Notes: generated by a model not told the origin, from the sequence alone. Shown: positions 25,183 to 34,216, numbered from the stretch's first letter. The stretch: DNA of 64,000 nucleotides from Streptomyces sp. SAT1 (GCF_001654495.1 NZ_CP015849.1:3943501-4007500); one strand, 5' to 3'. Numbers and translations are program-made.

Positions 25183-27792
25183 TCAGCCCCGGAGAGCCGT
25201 CGCCCCCGCCCCGTCTTCACCTTCCGCGCTGTCCGCGCTGTCCGCGCCGTCCCCGTCTTCCGACCGGCCCGGGGCTCCCTCCGTACGTCCCGCGGGGTCT
25301 TCCGGTCCTTCCCCGGGGCCCTCTCCGGGTCCTTCTCCGGGCCGCTCGGGCGCCCCCTTCAGCAGCACCGTGAGCAGCCGGACGGCGCCGCGCTTGTGGA
25401 GCGGGTCGTTGCCGTTGCCGCACTTGGGGGACTGGATGCAGGACGGGCAGCCGGCGTCGCACTCGCAGGAGGCGATGGCCTCGCGGGTGGCGACGAGCCA
25501 GTCCCGGGCGGTGTGGAAGGCACGCTCGGCGAAGCCCGCGCCGCCCGGATGGCCGTCGTAGACGAAGACCGTCGGCAGGAGCGTGTCGGGGTGCAGCGGG
25601 ACGGAGACTCCGCCGATGTCCCAGCGGTCGCAGGTGGCGAAGAGCGGCAGCATGCCGATCGACGCGTGCTCGGCGGCGTGCAGGGCGCCGCCGAGGATCT
25701 CCGGGTTGATCCGGGCCGCGTCGAGCTGGTCCTCGGTGACCGTCCACCACACGGCGCGGGTGCGCAGTGTGCGCGGTGGGAGATCGAGTTTGGTCTCGCC
25801 GAGCACTTCACCGGTGATGACCCGGCGGCGCAGGAAGGAGACCACCTGATTGGTGACCTCGACGGAGCCGTAGCACAGGCGGCCGTCACCCCAGGGGACG
25901 GTGACGTCGGTCTCCAGGACGGAGATTGCCGTCGTGTCCCGGGCGACCGTCGTGTACGGCGGGTTCGCCTCCTCGACCAGGGCGGCCGAGTCGTCCAGGT
26001 CGAGCGAGCGCACCAGATACGTACGGCCCTGGTGCAGGTGGACGGCGCCCTCGTGCACGGTCGTGTGCGCTGCGGCCTCGTCGACCGTGCCGAGCAGCCG
26101 CCCGGTGCCGGCCTCGACGACCTGCACCGGCCGTCCGCCTTGGCCGCGGATGTCGGTGAGGTCCGCGGCCCGCTCCCGGCGCGTCCAGTGCCAGGCCGTG
26201 GCCCTGCGGCGCAGCAGCTTCGCGGCCTCCAGCTGCGGCAGCAGCTCCGGGCACGCCGGGCCGAACAGCTCCACGTCCTCCTCGGTCAGCGGCAACTCGG
26301 CGGCGGCGGCGCACAGGTGCGGGGCGAGCACGTAGGGGTTGTCGGGGTCGAGGACGGTGGATTCGACCGGCTGGTCGAACAGGGCCTCCGGATGGTGGAC
26401 GAGGAAGGTGTCCAGCGGGTCGTCGCGGGCGACCAGGACTGCGAGGGCGCCCTGTCCGGCGCGACCCGCCCGGCCCGCCTGCTGCCACAGGGAGGCCCGG
26501 GTGCCCGGATACCCGGCGATGACCACGGCGTCCAGGCCGGAGACGTCCACGCCGAGTTCGAGGGCGGTCGTGGCGGCGAGACCCAGCAGCTCCCCGGAGT
26601 GCAGGGCGCGTTCCAGGGCGCGGCGCTCCTCGGGAAGGTAGCCGCCCCGGTAGGCCGCGACGCGCCGGGCCAGGGGCCGGTCGACTTCGGCCAGTCGTTC
26701 CTGGGCGATGACCGAGATCAGCTCGGCGCCGCGCCGGGAGCGCACGAAGGCGACCGAACGCACCCCCTGGAGGGTGAGGTCGGTCAGCAGATCGGCGGTC
26801 TCGGCGGTGGCGGTGCGGCGGACCGGGGCGCCCTTCTCGCCCGACAGTTCGGTGAGCGGGGGCTCCCAGAGGGCGAACACCAGTTCACCGCGGGGCGACG
26901 CGTCGTCGGCGACCTCCACCACGGGCAGGCCGGTGAGGCGGCGGGCGGCCACCGAGGGTTCCGCCGCCGTGGCCGAGGCGAGCAGGAAGACGGGCGAGGC
27001 GCCGTAGCGCGCGCACAGCCGGCGCAGTCGGCGCAGGACCTGGGCGACATGGGAGCCGAAGACACCGCGGTAGGTGTGGCACTCGTCGATGACGACGTAC
27101 TTCAGGGACCGCAGGAAGGAGGACCAGCGCGGGTGGGACGGCAGGATCCCGCGGTGCAGCATGTCGGGATTGGTCAGCACGTAGTTGCCGTACTGGCGGA
27201 TCCACTCGCGTTCCTCGACCGGTGTGTCGCCGTCGTACACGGCGGCCCGTACGGCGTTGCCCAGCGGCCGGGCGAGTTCCCGCACCGCGCGGCACTGGTC
27301 GGCGGCGAGGGCCTTGGTGGGGGCCAGATAGAGGGCGGTGGCCCCGCGGCCGTTCGGTGCCTCGGAGCCCGCCAGCAGCGCCGACAGCACGGGGACCAGA
27401 TACGCCAGCGACTTGCCGGACGCCGTGCCGGTGGCGACCACGACGGAGTCGCCGTCGAGGGCGTGCTCGGCGGCCTGTGCCTGATGGGTCCAGGGGTGCT
27501 CGATCCCGCAGGCTCGGACGGCGGCCAGGACCTCCGGACGAATCCGGTCGGGCCAGACGGCATGACGACCCGCTCGCGGGGGCAGGTGCTCCGTATGAGT
27601 GATGCGCGCAGCCCGGCTCGGCCCGGAGGCGAGCCGGTCCAGAACCGCGCCCGGCGTCAGGCGGGTTGCGGTCTCCGTCGGGGTTCGATCGGATCGGTGA
27701 TTCTTGGCCATTGGCACCGAGTCTGTCACCGGCGTGACGGACAATGGAGCCAAGGCGTCGTGCACGCCTGCCGGTAAGTGATTGAATGCCAT
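25183..27792 (-). CDS. MrfA/Hrq1-like DEAD/DEAH helicase
   Basis: This 869-aa superfamily 2 helicase has Walker A ATGTASGKS (about residues 117-125), a DECH box (VVIDECHTYR), SATAAEP for motif III, and a C-terminal helicase half ending in QQAGRAGRAGQ. The C-terminal domain carries the four-cysteine cluster CECDAGCPSC...C of MrfA, the DUF1998/MZB zinc domain. MrfA in Bacillus subtilis repairs mitomycin C adducts, so a DNA-repair helicase role is likely. An acidic repetitive tail (GEGPGEGPGEG) ends the protein. Starts at 27792 and 27711 (MAKNHRSD) are both possible. It is divergent from bldG with about 80 bases between them, and its 3' end faces the tad operon. Confidence 0.88.
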   Translation of the reverse strand: MAFNHLPAGVHDALAPLSVTPVTDSVPMAKNHRSDRTPTETATRLTPGAVLDRLASGPSRAARITHTEHLPPRAGRHAVWPDRIRPEVLAAVRACGIEHPWTHQAQAAEHALDGDSVVVATGTASGKSLAYLVPVLSALLAGSEAPNGRGATALYLAPTKALAADQCRAVRELARPLGNAVRAAVYDGDTPVEEREWIRQYGNYVLTNPDMLHRGILPSHPRWSSFLRSLKYVVIDECHTYRGVFGSHVAQVLRRLRRLCARYGASPVFLLASATAAEPSVAARRLTGLPVVEVADDASPRGELVFALWEPPLTELSGEKGAPVRRTATAETADLLTDLTLQGVRSVAFVRSRRGAELISVIAQERLAEVDRPLARRVAAYRGGYLPEERRALERALHSGELLGLAATTALELGVDVSGLDAVVIAGYPGTRASLWQQAGRAGRAGQGALAVLVARDDPLDTFLVHHPEALFDQPVESTVLDPDNPYVLAPHLCAAAAELPLTEEDVELFGPACPELLPQLEAAKLLRRRATAWHWTRRERAADLTDIRGQGGRPVQVVEAGTGRLLGTVDEAAAHTTVHEGAVHLHQGRTYLVRSLDLDDSAALVEEANPPYTTVARDTTAISVLETDVTVPWGDGRLCYGSVEVTNQVVSFLRRRVITGEVLGETKLDLPPRTLRTRAVWWTVTEDQLDAARINPEILGGALHAAEHASIGMLPLFATCDRWDIGGVSVPLHPDTLLPTVFVYDGHPGGAGFAERAFHTARDWLVATREAIASCECDAGCPSCIQSPKCGNGNDPLHKRGAVRLLTVLLKGAPERPGEGPGEGPGEGPEDPAGRTEGAPGRSEDGDGADSADSAEGEDGAGATALRG

Positions 27793-27873
27793 CGCGGCTG
27801 GCGAACCGTCCCGGGGGCCTCAAGCCGAGGTGCCCGATGGGCGACCGCTCGATAGCAAGGTGCTGGAGGATCC

Positions 27874-28215
27874 GTGGACCTGTCCCTGTCGACCCGTACC
27901 GTCGGCGATCGTACGGTCGTCGAGGTCGGTGGCGAAATCGACGTATATACCGCGCCCAAGCTGCGCGAGCAGCTGGTCGAGCTGGTGAACGACGGGAATT
28001 TCCACCTCGTCGTCGACATGGAGGGGGTGGACTTCCTCGACTCCACCGGTCTCGGCGTACTGGTCGGCGGTCTGAAGCGAGTGCGTGCCCACGAGGGCTC
28101 GCTGCGCCTGGTCTGCAACCAGGAGCGCATTCTCAAGATCTTCCGTATCACCGGTCTGACCAAGGTGTTCCCCATCCACACCTCGGTCGACGAAGCGGTG
28201 GCGGCGACCGACTGA
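27874..28215 (+). CDS. bldG: BldG, anti-sigma factor antagonist
   Basis: BldG is a 113-aa STAS-domain anti-anti-sigma factor required for aerial hyphae and antibiotic production in S. coelicolor. The conserved phosphorylation segment is VDFLDSTGLGVLVGG with Ser57 as the known phospho-site; the dephosphorylated form binds anti-sigma factors and frees stress or developmental sigma factors. The GTG start at 27874 has a GGAGG site. The gene immediately precedes its partner anti-sigma gene, with a hairpin between them at 28259-28287. In S. coelicolor bldG is known to be transcribed both alone and with the next gene, and that hairpin could explain it. Confidence 0.96.
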   Translation: MDLSLSTRTVGDRTVVEVGGEIDVYTAPKLREQLVELVNDGNFHLVVDMEGVDFLDSTGLGVLVGGLKRVRAHEGSLRLVCNQERILKIFRITGLTKVFPIHTSVDEAVAATD

Positions 28216-28258
28216 CCGCCGGTCCCGGGCCGGAGTCCGGGGCGGAAGACGTTCCTGC

Positions 28259-28287
28259 GGGGAGCCGGGCTCGGCGGCCCGGTCTCC
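28259..28287 (+). terminator. Hairpin between bldG and its partner gene
   Basis: GGGAGCCGGG pairs with CCCGGTCTCCC with one bulged base. A leaky terminator or processing hairpin here would give mono- and bicistronic bldG transcripts. Confidence 0.45.
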
Positions 28288-28319
28288 CGACCGCACGCCC
28301 GTAGCTCCTAGGGGGATGC

Positions 28320-28751
28320 ATGGCCACCGTCGAACTCCGCTTCAGCGCGCTGCCGGAGCACGTCAGGACCGCCCGGCTGGTGGCGGCAGCGGTGGCGCGC
28401 AGGGCGGGGGTCGACGAGGCCGTCCTCGACGAGGTCAGGCTCGCCGTCGGTGAGGCCTGCTCCCGTGCCGTCGGGCTGCATCAGAGCAATGGGATCGCGG
28501 CGCCGGTGACGGTGGTGCTGACCGAGGAGGAGAAGCAGTTCTCCATCGAGGTCGGCGACGAGGCCCGGCACGCTCCGCACCATCCGGGGGAGGCCCCGGG
28601 CGCCGTGGACGACGCGGACGCCGAGGAGGACGAGATGGGCCTCGCGGTCATCAGCGGCCTCGTCGACGACGTCGAGGTCTCGGCGGGCGAGGACGGCGGG
28701 CTGATCAAGATGACCTGGCCGACCGCTTCGGCGGACGCCGTGCTCTCCTGA
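28320..28751 (+). CDS. Anti-sigma factor (bldG partner, HATPase-like)
   Basis: This 143-aa serine-kinase-type anti-sigma factor is of the RsbW/SpoIIAB kind. The N-box of the GHKL fold is recognisable as DEVRLAVGEACSRAV (about residues 38-52, with the Glu-x3-Ala form), and the GLAVISGLVDDVEV segment fits the lid and third motif. It is known in S. coelicolor as the ORF following bldG, whose product interacts with BldG. An acidic insert, DDADAEEDE (about 97-105), lies between them. The start ATG at 28320 follows an AGGGGG site. A strong terminator follows at 28881. Confidence 0.88.
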   Translation: MATVELRFSALPEHVRTARLVAAAVARRAGVDEAVLDEVRLAVGEACSRAVGLHQSNGIAAPVTVVLTEEEKQFSIEVGDEARHAPHHPGEAPGAVDDADAEEDEMGLAVISGLVDDVEVSAGEDGGLIKMTWPTASADAVLS

Positions 28752-28832
28752 GCCGATCGCGCGTACGTGCGCGACCCGCCTCCGTCTCCACCCCTCGCTC
28801 CGTTTTCGTTCATCTGTTCCATTTGTTGCGTT

Positions 28833-28868
28833 TGTTCTGTCTGTTCTGTCTGTTCTGTCTGTTCTGTC
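28833..28868 (+). repeat. Four tandem TGTTCTGTC 9-bp units
   Basis: Four exact copies of TGTTCTGTC (28833-28868) are followed by a diverged fifth, just before the terminator of the bldG operon. The strand is pyrimidine-rich, so the transcript would be single-stranded there. Copy number should vary between strains. Confidence 0.7.
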
Positions 28869-28880
28869 TGTTCCGTTTGT

Positions 28881-28912
28881 GCCGAAGGGCCCCGGCCACG
28901 GGGCCCTTCGGC
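28881..28912 (+). terminator. Terminator of the bldG operon
   Basis: A perfect 14-bp stem pairs GCCGAAGGGCCCCG with CGGGGCCCTTCGGC across a GCCA loop. Confidence 0.8.
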
Positions 28913-29007
28913 ATGTCCGGGGCGGGGGGCGCCGTCCACGACCGGCTCTCTCGAACGGGCCTTTCGACCGGCCCATTCGGCCGATCCCGCGGCGGACCGG
29001 CAGCATT

Positions 29008-29025
29008 TCGTGAATTAATTCACGA
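29008..29025. promoter_or_regulatory. 18-bp perfect palindrome upstream of hppA (CRP/FNR-type)
   Basis: TCGTGAATTAATTCACGA is a perfect 18-bp palindrome in an AT-rich pocket about 195 bases upstream of the hppA start. It contains GTGA-N6-TCAC, the half-site and spacing of CRP/FNR-family operators, but lacks the extra G of the reported Streptomyces Crp motif. The rest of 28913-29218 holds a TACAAT -10 (29171-29176) and no gene. Confidence 0.5.
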
Positions 29026-29170
29026 TCGATTAACCTGATAATGGATCAAGGGTCAATGCTTTTGAGGCGTTACCGCTTTCGGGTCACCTGTCGGGCGGCG
29101 ATCTTTTGCTGAGAGCCGTGTGACGGCTGATTCCATTTACCGCACACTGTTTAGTTCGGGTTTCGCTCCC

Positions 29171-29176
29171 TACAAT
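29171..29176 (+). promoter_or_regulatory. Candidate -10 of hppA
   Basis: TACAAT lies 43 bases upstream of the hppA ATG in an AT-rich region. The -35 (GTTTAG, spacer 16) is weak. Confidence 0.4.
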
Positions 29177-29218
29177 CCGTCCACATCTTGAGCTCAGCCC
29201 AAGCGTCAAGGAGGACGA

Positions 29219-31627
29219 ATGGCGGGGCTTTCTACCCCTCATCAGTCGGCTCAACCGACAACTTTCGCAGCCGCGGTACTGACCGATGACAATCGGATCA
29301 TCGTGGCGGTCATCGCCGCGGTCGCGGTGGCCGCACTCTTGGTCGCGGGCGTCCTGGTGCGCCAGGTGCTCGCGGCCGGCGAGGGCACCGACAGCATGAA
29401 GAAGATCGCGGAAGCGGTCCAGGAAGGTGCGAACGCCTATCTGGGCCGCCAGCTGCGCACCCTCGGCGTATTCGCCGTCGTGGTGTTCTTCCTGCTCCTG
29501 CTGCTGCCCGCCGACGACTGGAATCAGCGCGCCGGACGGTCGGTGTTCTTCCTGATCGGTGCCGGGTTCTCGGCGGCCACCGGTTATATCGGCATGTGGC
29601 TCGCCGTGCGCAGCAATGTGCGTGTGGCCGCCGCCGCCCGGGAGGCGACTCCCGCGCAGGGCGAACCGGAAAAGGATCTCACCGCCGTCTCGCACAAAGC
29701 CATGAAGATCGCTTTCCGAACGGGCGGCGTCGTCGGCATGTTCACGGTGGGGCTCGGCCTGCTGGGCGCCTCCTGCGTGGTGCTGGTCTACGCGGCGGAC
29801 GCGCCGAAGGTGCTGGAGGGCTTCGGCCTCGGCGCGGCGCTGATCGCCATGTTCATGCGAGTGGGCGGCGGCATCTTCACCAAGGCCGCCGACGTCGGCG
29901 CCGACCTGGTCGGCAAGGTCGAGCAGGGCATTCCGGAGGACGATCCGCGCAATGCCGCGACCATCGCCGACAACGTGGGCGACAACGTCGGCGACTGCGC
30001 GGGCATGGCGGCCGACCTCTTCGAGTCGTACGCGGTCACGCTGGTCGCCGCGCTCATCCTCGGCAAGGCCGCCTTCGGCAACGACGGACTCGCCTTCCCG
30101 CTGCTGGTGCCCGCCATCGGTGTGGTCACCGCCATGATCGGCATCTTCGCGGTGGCCCCGCGCCGCAGCGACCGCAGCGGCATGAGCGCGATCAACCGCG
30201 GCTTCTTCATCTCCGCGGTGATCTCCCTCGCCCTGGTGGCGGCGGCCGTCTACACCTACCTGCCGTCCACGTACGCCGGTCTCACCGGCGTCACCGACGC
30301 GGCGATCCGCGGCAAGGACGGCGACCCGCGGATCCTCGCCCTGGTCGCGGTGGGCATCGGCATCCTGCTGGCCGCCGTGATCCAGCAGCTGACCGGGTAC
30401 TTCACCGAGACCACCCGGCGGCCGGTCCGCGACATCGGCAAGACCTCGCTCACCGGCCCGGCCACCGTCGTCCTCGCCGGTATCTCCCTCGGACTGGAAT
30501 CGGCCGTCTACACCGCGCTGCTGATCGGCCTCGGCGTGTACGGGGCGTTCCTGCTCGGCGGCACATCGATCATGCTGGCGCTGTTCGCGGTGGCGCTGGC
30601 CGGCACCGGCCTGCTCACCACGGTCGGCGTGATCGTCGCCATGGACACCTTCGGACCGGTCTCCGACAACGCCCAGGGCATCGCCGAGATGTCCGGTGAC
30701 GTCGAGGGCGCGGGCGCCCAGGTGCTCACCAACCTGGACGCGGTCGGCAACACCACCAAGGCCATCACCAAGGGCATCGCCATCGCCACCGCCGTCCTCG
30801 CGGCGTCGGCGCTGTTCGGTTCGTACCGCGACGCCATCACCACCGGCGCGAGCGACGTCGGCGCCAAGCTGTCCGGGCCCGGCGCGCCGATGACCCTGAT
30901 CATGGACATCTCCCAGCCCAACAACCTGGTCGGGCTCATCGCCGGGGCCGCGGTCGTCTTCCTCTTCTCGGGGCTGGCGATCAACGCGGTGTCGCGGTCG
31001 GCGGGGTCGGTGGTCTTCGAGGTGCGGCGCCAGTTCCGCGAGCACCCCGGGATCATGGACTACACCGAGAAGCCGGAGTACGGGCGCGTCGTCGACATCT
31101 GCACCAAGGACGCCCTGCGCGAACTCGCCACGCCCGGACTGCTGGCCGTGATGGCGCCCATCTTCATCGGGTTCACGCTCGGGGTCGGCGCGCTCGGCGC
31201 CTATCTCGCGGGCGCCATCGGCGCGGGCACGCTGATGGCGGTGTTCCTCGCCAACTCCGGCGGTGCCTGGGACAACGCCAAGAAGCTGGTCGAGGACGGC
31301 CACCACGGCGGCAAGGGCAGCGAGGCCCACGCCGCCACGGTGATCGGCGACACGGTCGGCGACCCGTTCAAGGACACCGCGGGCCCGGCGATCAACCCGC
31401 TGCTGAAGGTGATGAACCTCGTGTCGCTGCTCATCGCGCCCGCGGTCATCAAGTTCTCCTACGGCGACGACAAGAGCATCGGCGTGCGCGTCCTGATCGC
31501 GATCCTCGCGCTGCTCGTCATCGTCGGCTCGGTCTACGTCTCCAAGCGGCGCGGTATCGCCGTGGGCGACGACGAGGACAGCGCCGAACGGGTGTCCAAG
31601 CCGGCCGACCCCGCGGTGGTCTCGTAA
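29219..31627 (+). CDS. hppA: Membrane-bound proton-pumping pyrophosphatase
   Basis: This 802-aa integral membrane pyrophosphatase hydrolyses PPi and pumps protons across the membrane. The substrate-binding signatures are present: DVGADLVGKVEQGIPEDDPR (about residues 223-242), DNVGDNVGDCAGMAADLFES (about 251-270), DTFGPVSDNAQGIAEMSG (about 477-494), and GDTVGDPFKDTAGPAINP near the C-terminus. Lysine in GNTTKAITKG, where K+-dependent enzymes have alanine, marks it as the K+-independent H+ type. About sixteen membrane segments are visible. A textbook AAGGAGGA site precedes the ATG. Confidence 0.96.
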   Translation: MAGLSTPHQSAQPTTFAAAVLTDDNRIIVAVIAAVAVAALLVAGVLVRQVLAAGEGTDSMKKIAEAVQEGANAYLGRQLRTLGVFAVVVFFLLLLLPADDWNQRAGRSVFFLIGAGFSAATGYIGMWLAVRSNVRVAAAAREATPAQGEPEKDLTAVSHKAMKIAFRTGGVVGMFTVGLGLLGASCVVLVYAADAPKVLEGFGLGAALIAMFMRVGGGIFTKAADVGADLVGKVEQGIPEDDPRNAATIADNVGDNVGDCAGMAADLFESYAVTLVAALILGKAAFGNDGLAFPLLVPAIGVVTAMIGIFAVAPRRSDRSGMSAINRGFFISAVISLALVAAAVYTYLPSTYAGLTGVTDAAIRGKDGDPRILALVAVGIGILLAAVIQQLTGYFTETTRRPVRDIGKTSLTGPATVVLAGISLGLESAVYTALLIGLGVYGAFLLGGTSIMLALFAVALAGTGLLTTVGVIVAMDTFGPVSDNAQGIAEMSGDVEGAGAQVLTNLDAVGNTTKAITKGIAIATAVLAASALFGSYRDAITTGASDVGAKLSGPGAPMTLIMDISQPNNLVGLIAGAAVVFLFSGLAINAVSRSAGSVVFEVRRQFREHPGIMDYTEKPEYGRVVDICTKDALRELATPGLLAVMAPIFIGFTLGVGALGAYLAGAIGAGTLMAVFLANSGGAWDNAKKLVEDGHHGGKGSEAHAATVIGDTVGDPFKDTAGPAINPLLKVMNLVSLLIAPAVIKFSYGDDKSIGVRVLIAILALLVIVGSVYVSKRRGIAVGDDEDSAERVSKPADPAVVS

Positions 31628-31668
31628 GGGGGCGCACGGGGCCGTACGGCACGGTCCGGCTCGTGAGC

Positions 31669-31702
31669 GGGCGGGCGGCGCGTTCGACGCGCCGTCCGCC
31701 CG
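31669..31702 (+). terminator. Terminator of hppA
   Basis: GGGCGGGCGGCGCG pairs with CGCGCCGTCCGCCC, with one G-T mismatch, over a TTCGA loop, about 40 bases after the hppA stop. Confidence 0.65.
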
Positions 31703-31868
31703 CGGCGTGTCCGGGGTACTGGCCCGCCGCGCGTGTCGTGAGGCCGTGAGCCTTCTCTCGCTTGGTGCAAATGGCTGCAAGACGGCACGTAAGGGGTCAC
31801 CGGGCCACGGCGGCCGTGCGATCGCCGTGTATGTTCCGGGGCCGAGAGCCATGGAAGGGACCGATCCG

Positions 31869-32462
31869 GTGAACAAGAAGCTCGCGGCCGCCCTGTCCGG
31901 CGGTGCGGTACTGGCACTGGCACTGACGGGATGCTCCGGCAGCAGCGACGACGGCAAGAACGACGCGCTGAACACCTGGGCCAAGCAGGTGTGCGACGGT
32001 GTCCAGCCGCAGGCGAAGAAGATCCAGGCCGCCAGCGCCGCGATCCAGAAGCAGACCTCGGACAACACCCCGACGAAGACGGTCCAGGAGACGGACGCAC
32101 AGGCATTCCAGGACATGTCCGACGCCTACAAGGCGATCGGCGCCGCCGTGAACAAGGCCGGCGCGCCCGATGTCGAGGGCGGGCAGAAGAAGCAGCAGGA
32201 CGCGGTCAAGGAGCTCAACGACCTCGGTGCCTCCTACGCCTCGCTCAAGGAGCAGGTCGACAAGCTCGACACCAAGGACCAGGCCAAGTTCGCGGACGGG
32301 CTCAAGGACATCGCCACCCAGCTCGACAAGCTGAGCAGGACGGGCAACGACGCGCTGAAGAACCTGGAGGAGGGCGACGTCGGCAAGGCCATGGCCGGGC
32401 AGCCGAGCTGCAAGTCCGCCTCGTCCACCGCCTCCGCGACCGCGTCGCCCGCGAACGGCTGA
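31869..32462 (+). CDS. Small secreted lipoprotein
   Basis: This 197-aa lipoprotein has a lipoprotein signal peptide (NKKLAAALSGGAVLALALTGC, lipobox LTGC at about residues 19-22). The mature part is a Lys/Asp/Gln-rich, mostly helical domain with heptad-like spacing (KKQQDAVKELNDLGASYASL) and a Ser/Thr/Ala tail. One conserved pair of cysteines (CDG, SCK) could form a disulfide. The GTG at 31869 follows GGAAGGGA. Actinobacteria have similar short lipoproteins of unknown function. It stands alone between hppA and the methyltransferase. Confidence 0.78.
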   Translation: MNKKLAAALSGGAVLALALTGCSGSSDDGKNDALNTWAKQVCDGVQPQAKKIQAASAAIQKQTSDNTPTKTVQETDAQAFQDMSDAYKAIGAAVNKAGAPDVEGGQKKQQDAVKELNDLGASYASLKEQVDKLDTKDQAKFADGLKDIATQLDKLSRTGNDALKNLEEGDVGKAMAGQPSCKSASSTASATASPANG

Positions 32463-32573
32463 GCCGCCGCTGCCGCACCGCCACCGCACCGCCGCCCCGG
32501 CGACCGCATCGGCACGCGCGCGCGTGCCGTGCCGGGGCGTGCGGTGCGCGTGTGCGATGTCGGTGGGAGCCGA

Positions 32574-32585
32574 CACAATGGGTGC
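32574..32585 (+). promoter_or_regulatory. Leaderless-type promoter of the methyltransferase gene
   Basis: CACAAT at 32574-32579 ends 6 bases before the GTG at 32586. Confidence 0.5.
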
Positions 32586-34175
32586 GTGAGTGACTCCAGC
32601 GTGCCCGCCCCGAACGTCTCGACCGCCCCCGCCACCCCCGAGGCCCCGGCCGGCCCGGCGGCCCTGCCCGCGGCCGACCGCCCCGACGTCGCCGCCCGGC
32701 TCCGCGACGCCCTGCTCGGCGCGTCGTTCACCGCCGACGGGCTGCTCGAACTGCTCGGCGCGCCCGCGTACGCGGCGCTCGCCCGCAGCGAGACCGTGCC
32801 CGCGCTCCGCGCCACGCGCGGGGACACCCCGCTCGAACTGCTCGTCCGGCTCTTCCTGCTCCAGCAGCCCGTGCCGCACGCGCGCGTGGTGGACGTCCTG
32901 CCCGTAGACGCCTGCCTGGAGACCGGCTGGCTGGCGCGCGCCGGCGGGGACGAGCTGGCCGCGACCGTGGACGTACGGCCGTACGCCGGGCTCGACGGCG
33001 AGGACTGGTTCATCGTCTCCGACCTGGGGTGCGCGGTCGGCGGCGCGGGCGGCATCGGCAGCCGTGAGGAGGGCGTCGTCCTCGGCGTCGGCGGCGCCTC
33101 CACCACCCTGGCGGGTCTCACGGTCCGTACGCCCGTCGCCGCCGCGCTGGACCTCGGCACCGGCTCCGGCATCCAGGCGCTGCACGCGAGCCGGCACGCC
33201 ACGCGGGTGACCGCGACCGACCTCAACCCGCGCGCGCTGCACATCACCGCCCTCACGCTCGCGCTGTCCGGAGCCCCGGCCGCCGATCTGCGCAAGGGCT
33301 CCCTGTTCGAGCCGGTCCGCGACGACGAGCGGTTCGACCTGATCGTGTCCAACCCGCCCTTCGTGATCTCCCCGGGCGCCCGGCTGACGTACCGCGACGG
33401 CGGGATGGCCGGGGACGATCTGTGCCGCACGCTCGTTCAGCAGGCGGGGGAGCGGCTGAACGAGGGCGGGTTCGCGCAGTTCCTCGCCAACTGGGAGCAC
33501 ACGGAGGGGGAGGACTGGCAGGACAGGCTCAGGTCGTGGGTGCCGCGCGGCTGCGACGCGTGGATCGTGCAGCGCGAGGTGCAGGACGTCACGCAGTACG
33601 CCGAGCTGTGGCTGCGCGACGCCGGTGACCACCGTGCCGACCCGGCGGAGTACCAGGCGCGCTACGACGCCTGGCTGGAGGAGTTCGAGGCGCGCAAGGT
33701 GAGGGCCGTCGGCTTCGGCTGGATCACCCTGCGCCGGACGGACTCCGCCGCGCCCTCGGTCGTCGCGGAGGAGTGGCCGCACCCCGTCGAGCAGCCGCTC
33801 GGCGACACCGTGCGCGCGCACTTCGACCGCGTCGGCTTCCTGCGGGACCACGACGACGCGGGCCTGCTCGACCGGCACTTCCGGCTCGTCGGTGAGGTCG
33901 TGCAGGAGCAGGTCGGGCTGCCCGGCGCCGAGGACCCGGAGCACGTGGTGCTGCGCCAGCACCGCGGGATGCGCCGGGCCACCGCCGTGGACACGGTCGG
34001 CGCGGGCTTCGCCGGTGTCTGCGACGGCACGCTCAGCGCCGGACGCATCCTGGACGCCATCGCCCAGCTCGTCGGCGAGGACCCCGTGCTCCTGCGCGAC
34101 CGCACGCCCGCGCAGATCCGCCTGCTGGTGGAGCAGGGCTTCCTGGAGCCGGCCGACCGGCCCTCGGCGGACTGA
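32586..34175 (+). CDS. Class I SAM-dependent methyltransferase (HemK/RsmC-like)
   Basis: This 529-aa protein has a Rossmann methyltransferase domain in the middle: SAM-binding ALDLGTGSGIQALHA (about residues 180-194), an acidic ATDLNP (about 207-212), and catalytic-loop VSNPPF (about 255-260). The NPPF motif indicates N-methylation of an amide or exocyclic amine, as in PrmC/HemK or RsmC-type enzymes. The N-terminal 150 residues and the C-terminal 170 are extra domains that could bind RNA or protein; the substrate is not evident. The GTG at 32586 sits at leaderless spacing from CACAAT. The tail coding region runs into a short tandem repeat. Confidence 0.82.
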   Translation: MSDSSVPAPNVSTAPATPEAPAGPAALPAADRPDVAARLRDALLGASFTADGLLELLGAPAYAALARSETVPALRATRGDTPLELLVRLFLLQQPVPHARVVDVLPVDACLETGWLARAGGDELAATVDVRPYAGLDGEDWFIVSDLGCAVGGAGGIGSREEGVVLGVGGASTTLAGLTVRTPVAAALDLGTGSGIQALHASRHATRVTATDLNPRALHITALTLALSGAPAADLRKGSLFEPVRDDERFDLIVSNPPFVISPGARLTYRDGGMAGDDLCRTLVQQAGERLNEGGFAQFLANWEHTEGEDWQDRLRSWVPRGCDAWIVQREVQDVTQYAELWLRDAGDHRADPAEYQARYDAWLEEFEARKVRAVGFGWITLRRTDSAAPSVVAEEWPHPVEQPLGDTVRAHFDRVGFLRDHDDAGLLDRHFRLVGEVVQEQVGLPGAEDPEHVVLRQHRGMRRATAVDTVGAGFAGVCDGTLSAGRILDAIAQLVGEDPVLLRDRTPAQIRLLVEQGFLEPADRPSAD

Positions 34176-34216
34176 CCGGCCCTCGGCGGACCGACCGCCC
34201 TCGGCGGGCTGACCGC
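34155..34216 (+). repeat. Three tandem ~19-bp units at the methyltransferase 3' end
   Basis: GACCGGCCCTCGGCGGACT is repeated three times (19, 19 and 18 bp) across the methyltransferase stop codon. The rest of 34217-34516 is very GC-rich with several short inverted repeats and no gene seen. Confidence 0.6.

Noticed and set aside
24394..27777. Long plus-strand frame through the helicase gene
   Set aside because: Beyond about 25130 it is pure antisense of a well-conserved helicase; only the first part is a real gene.
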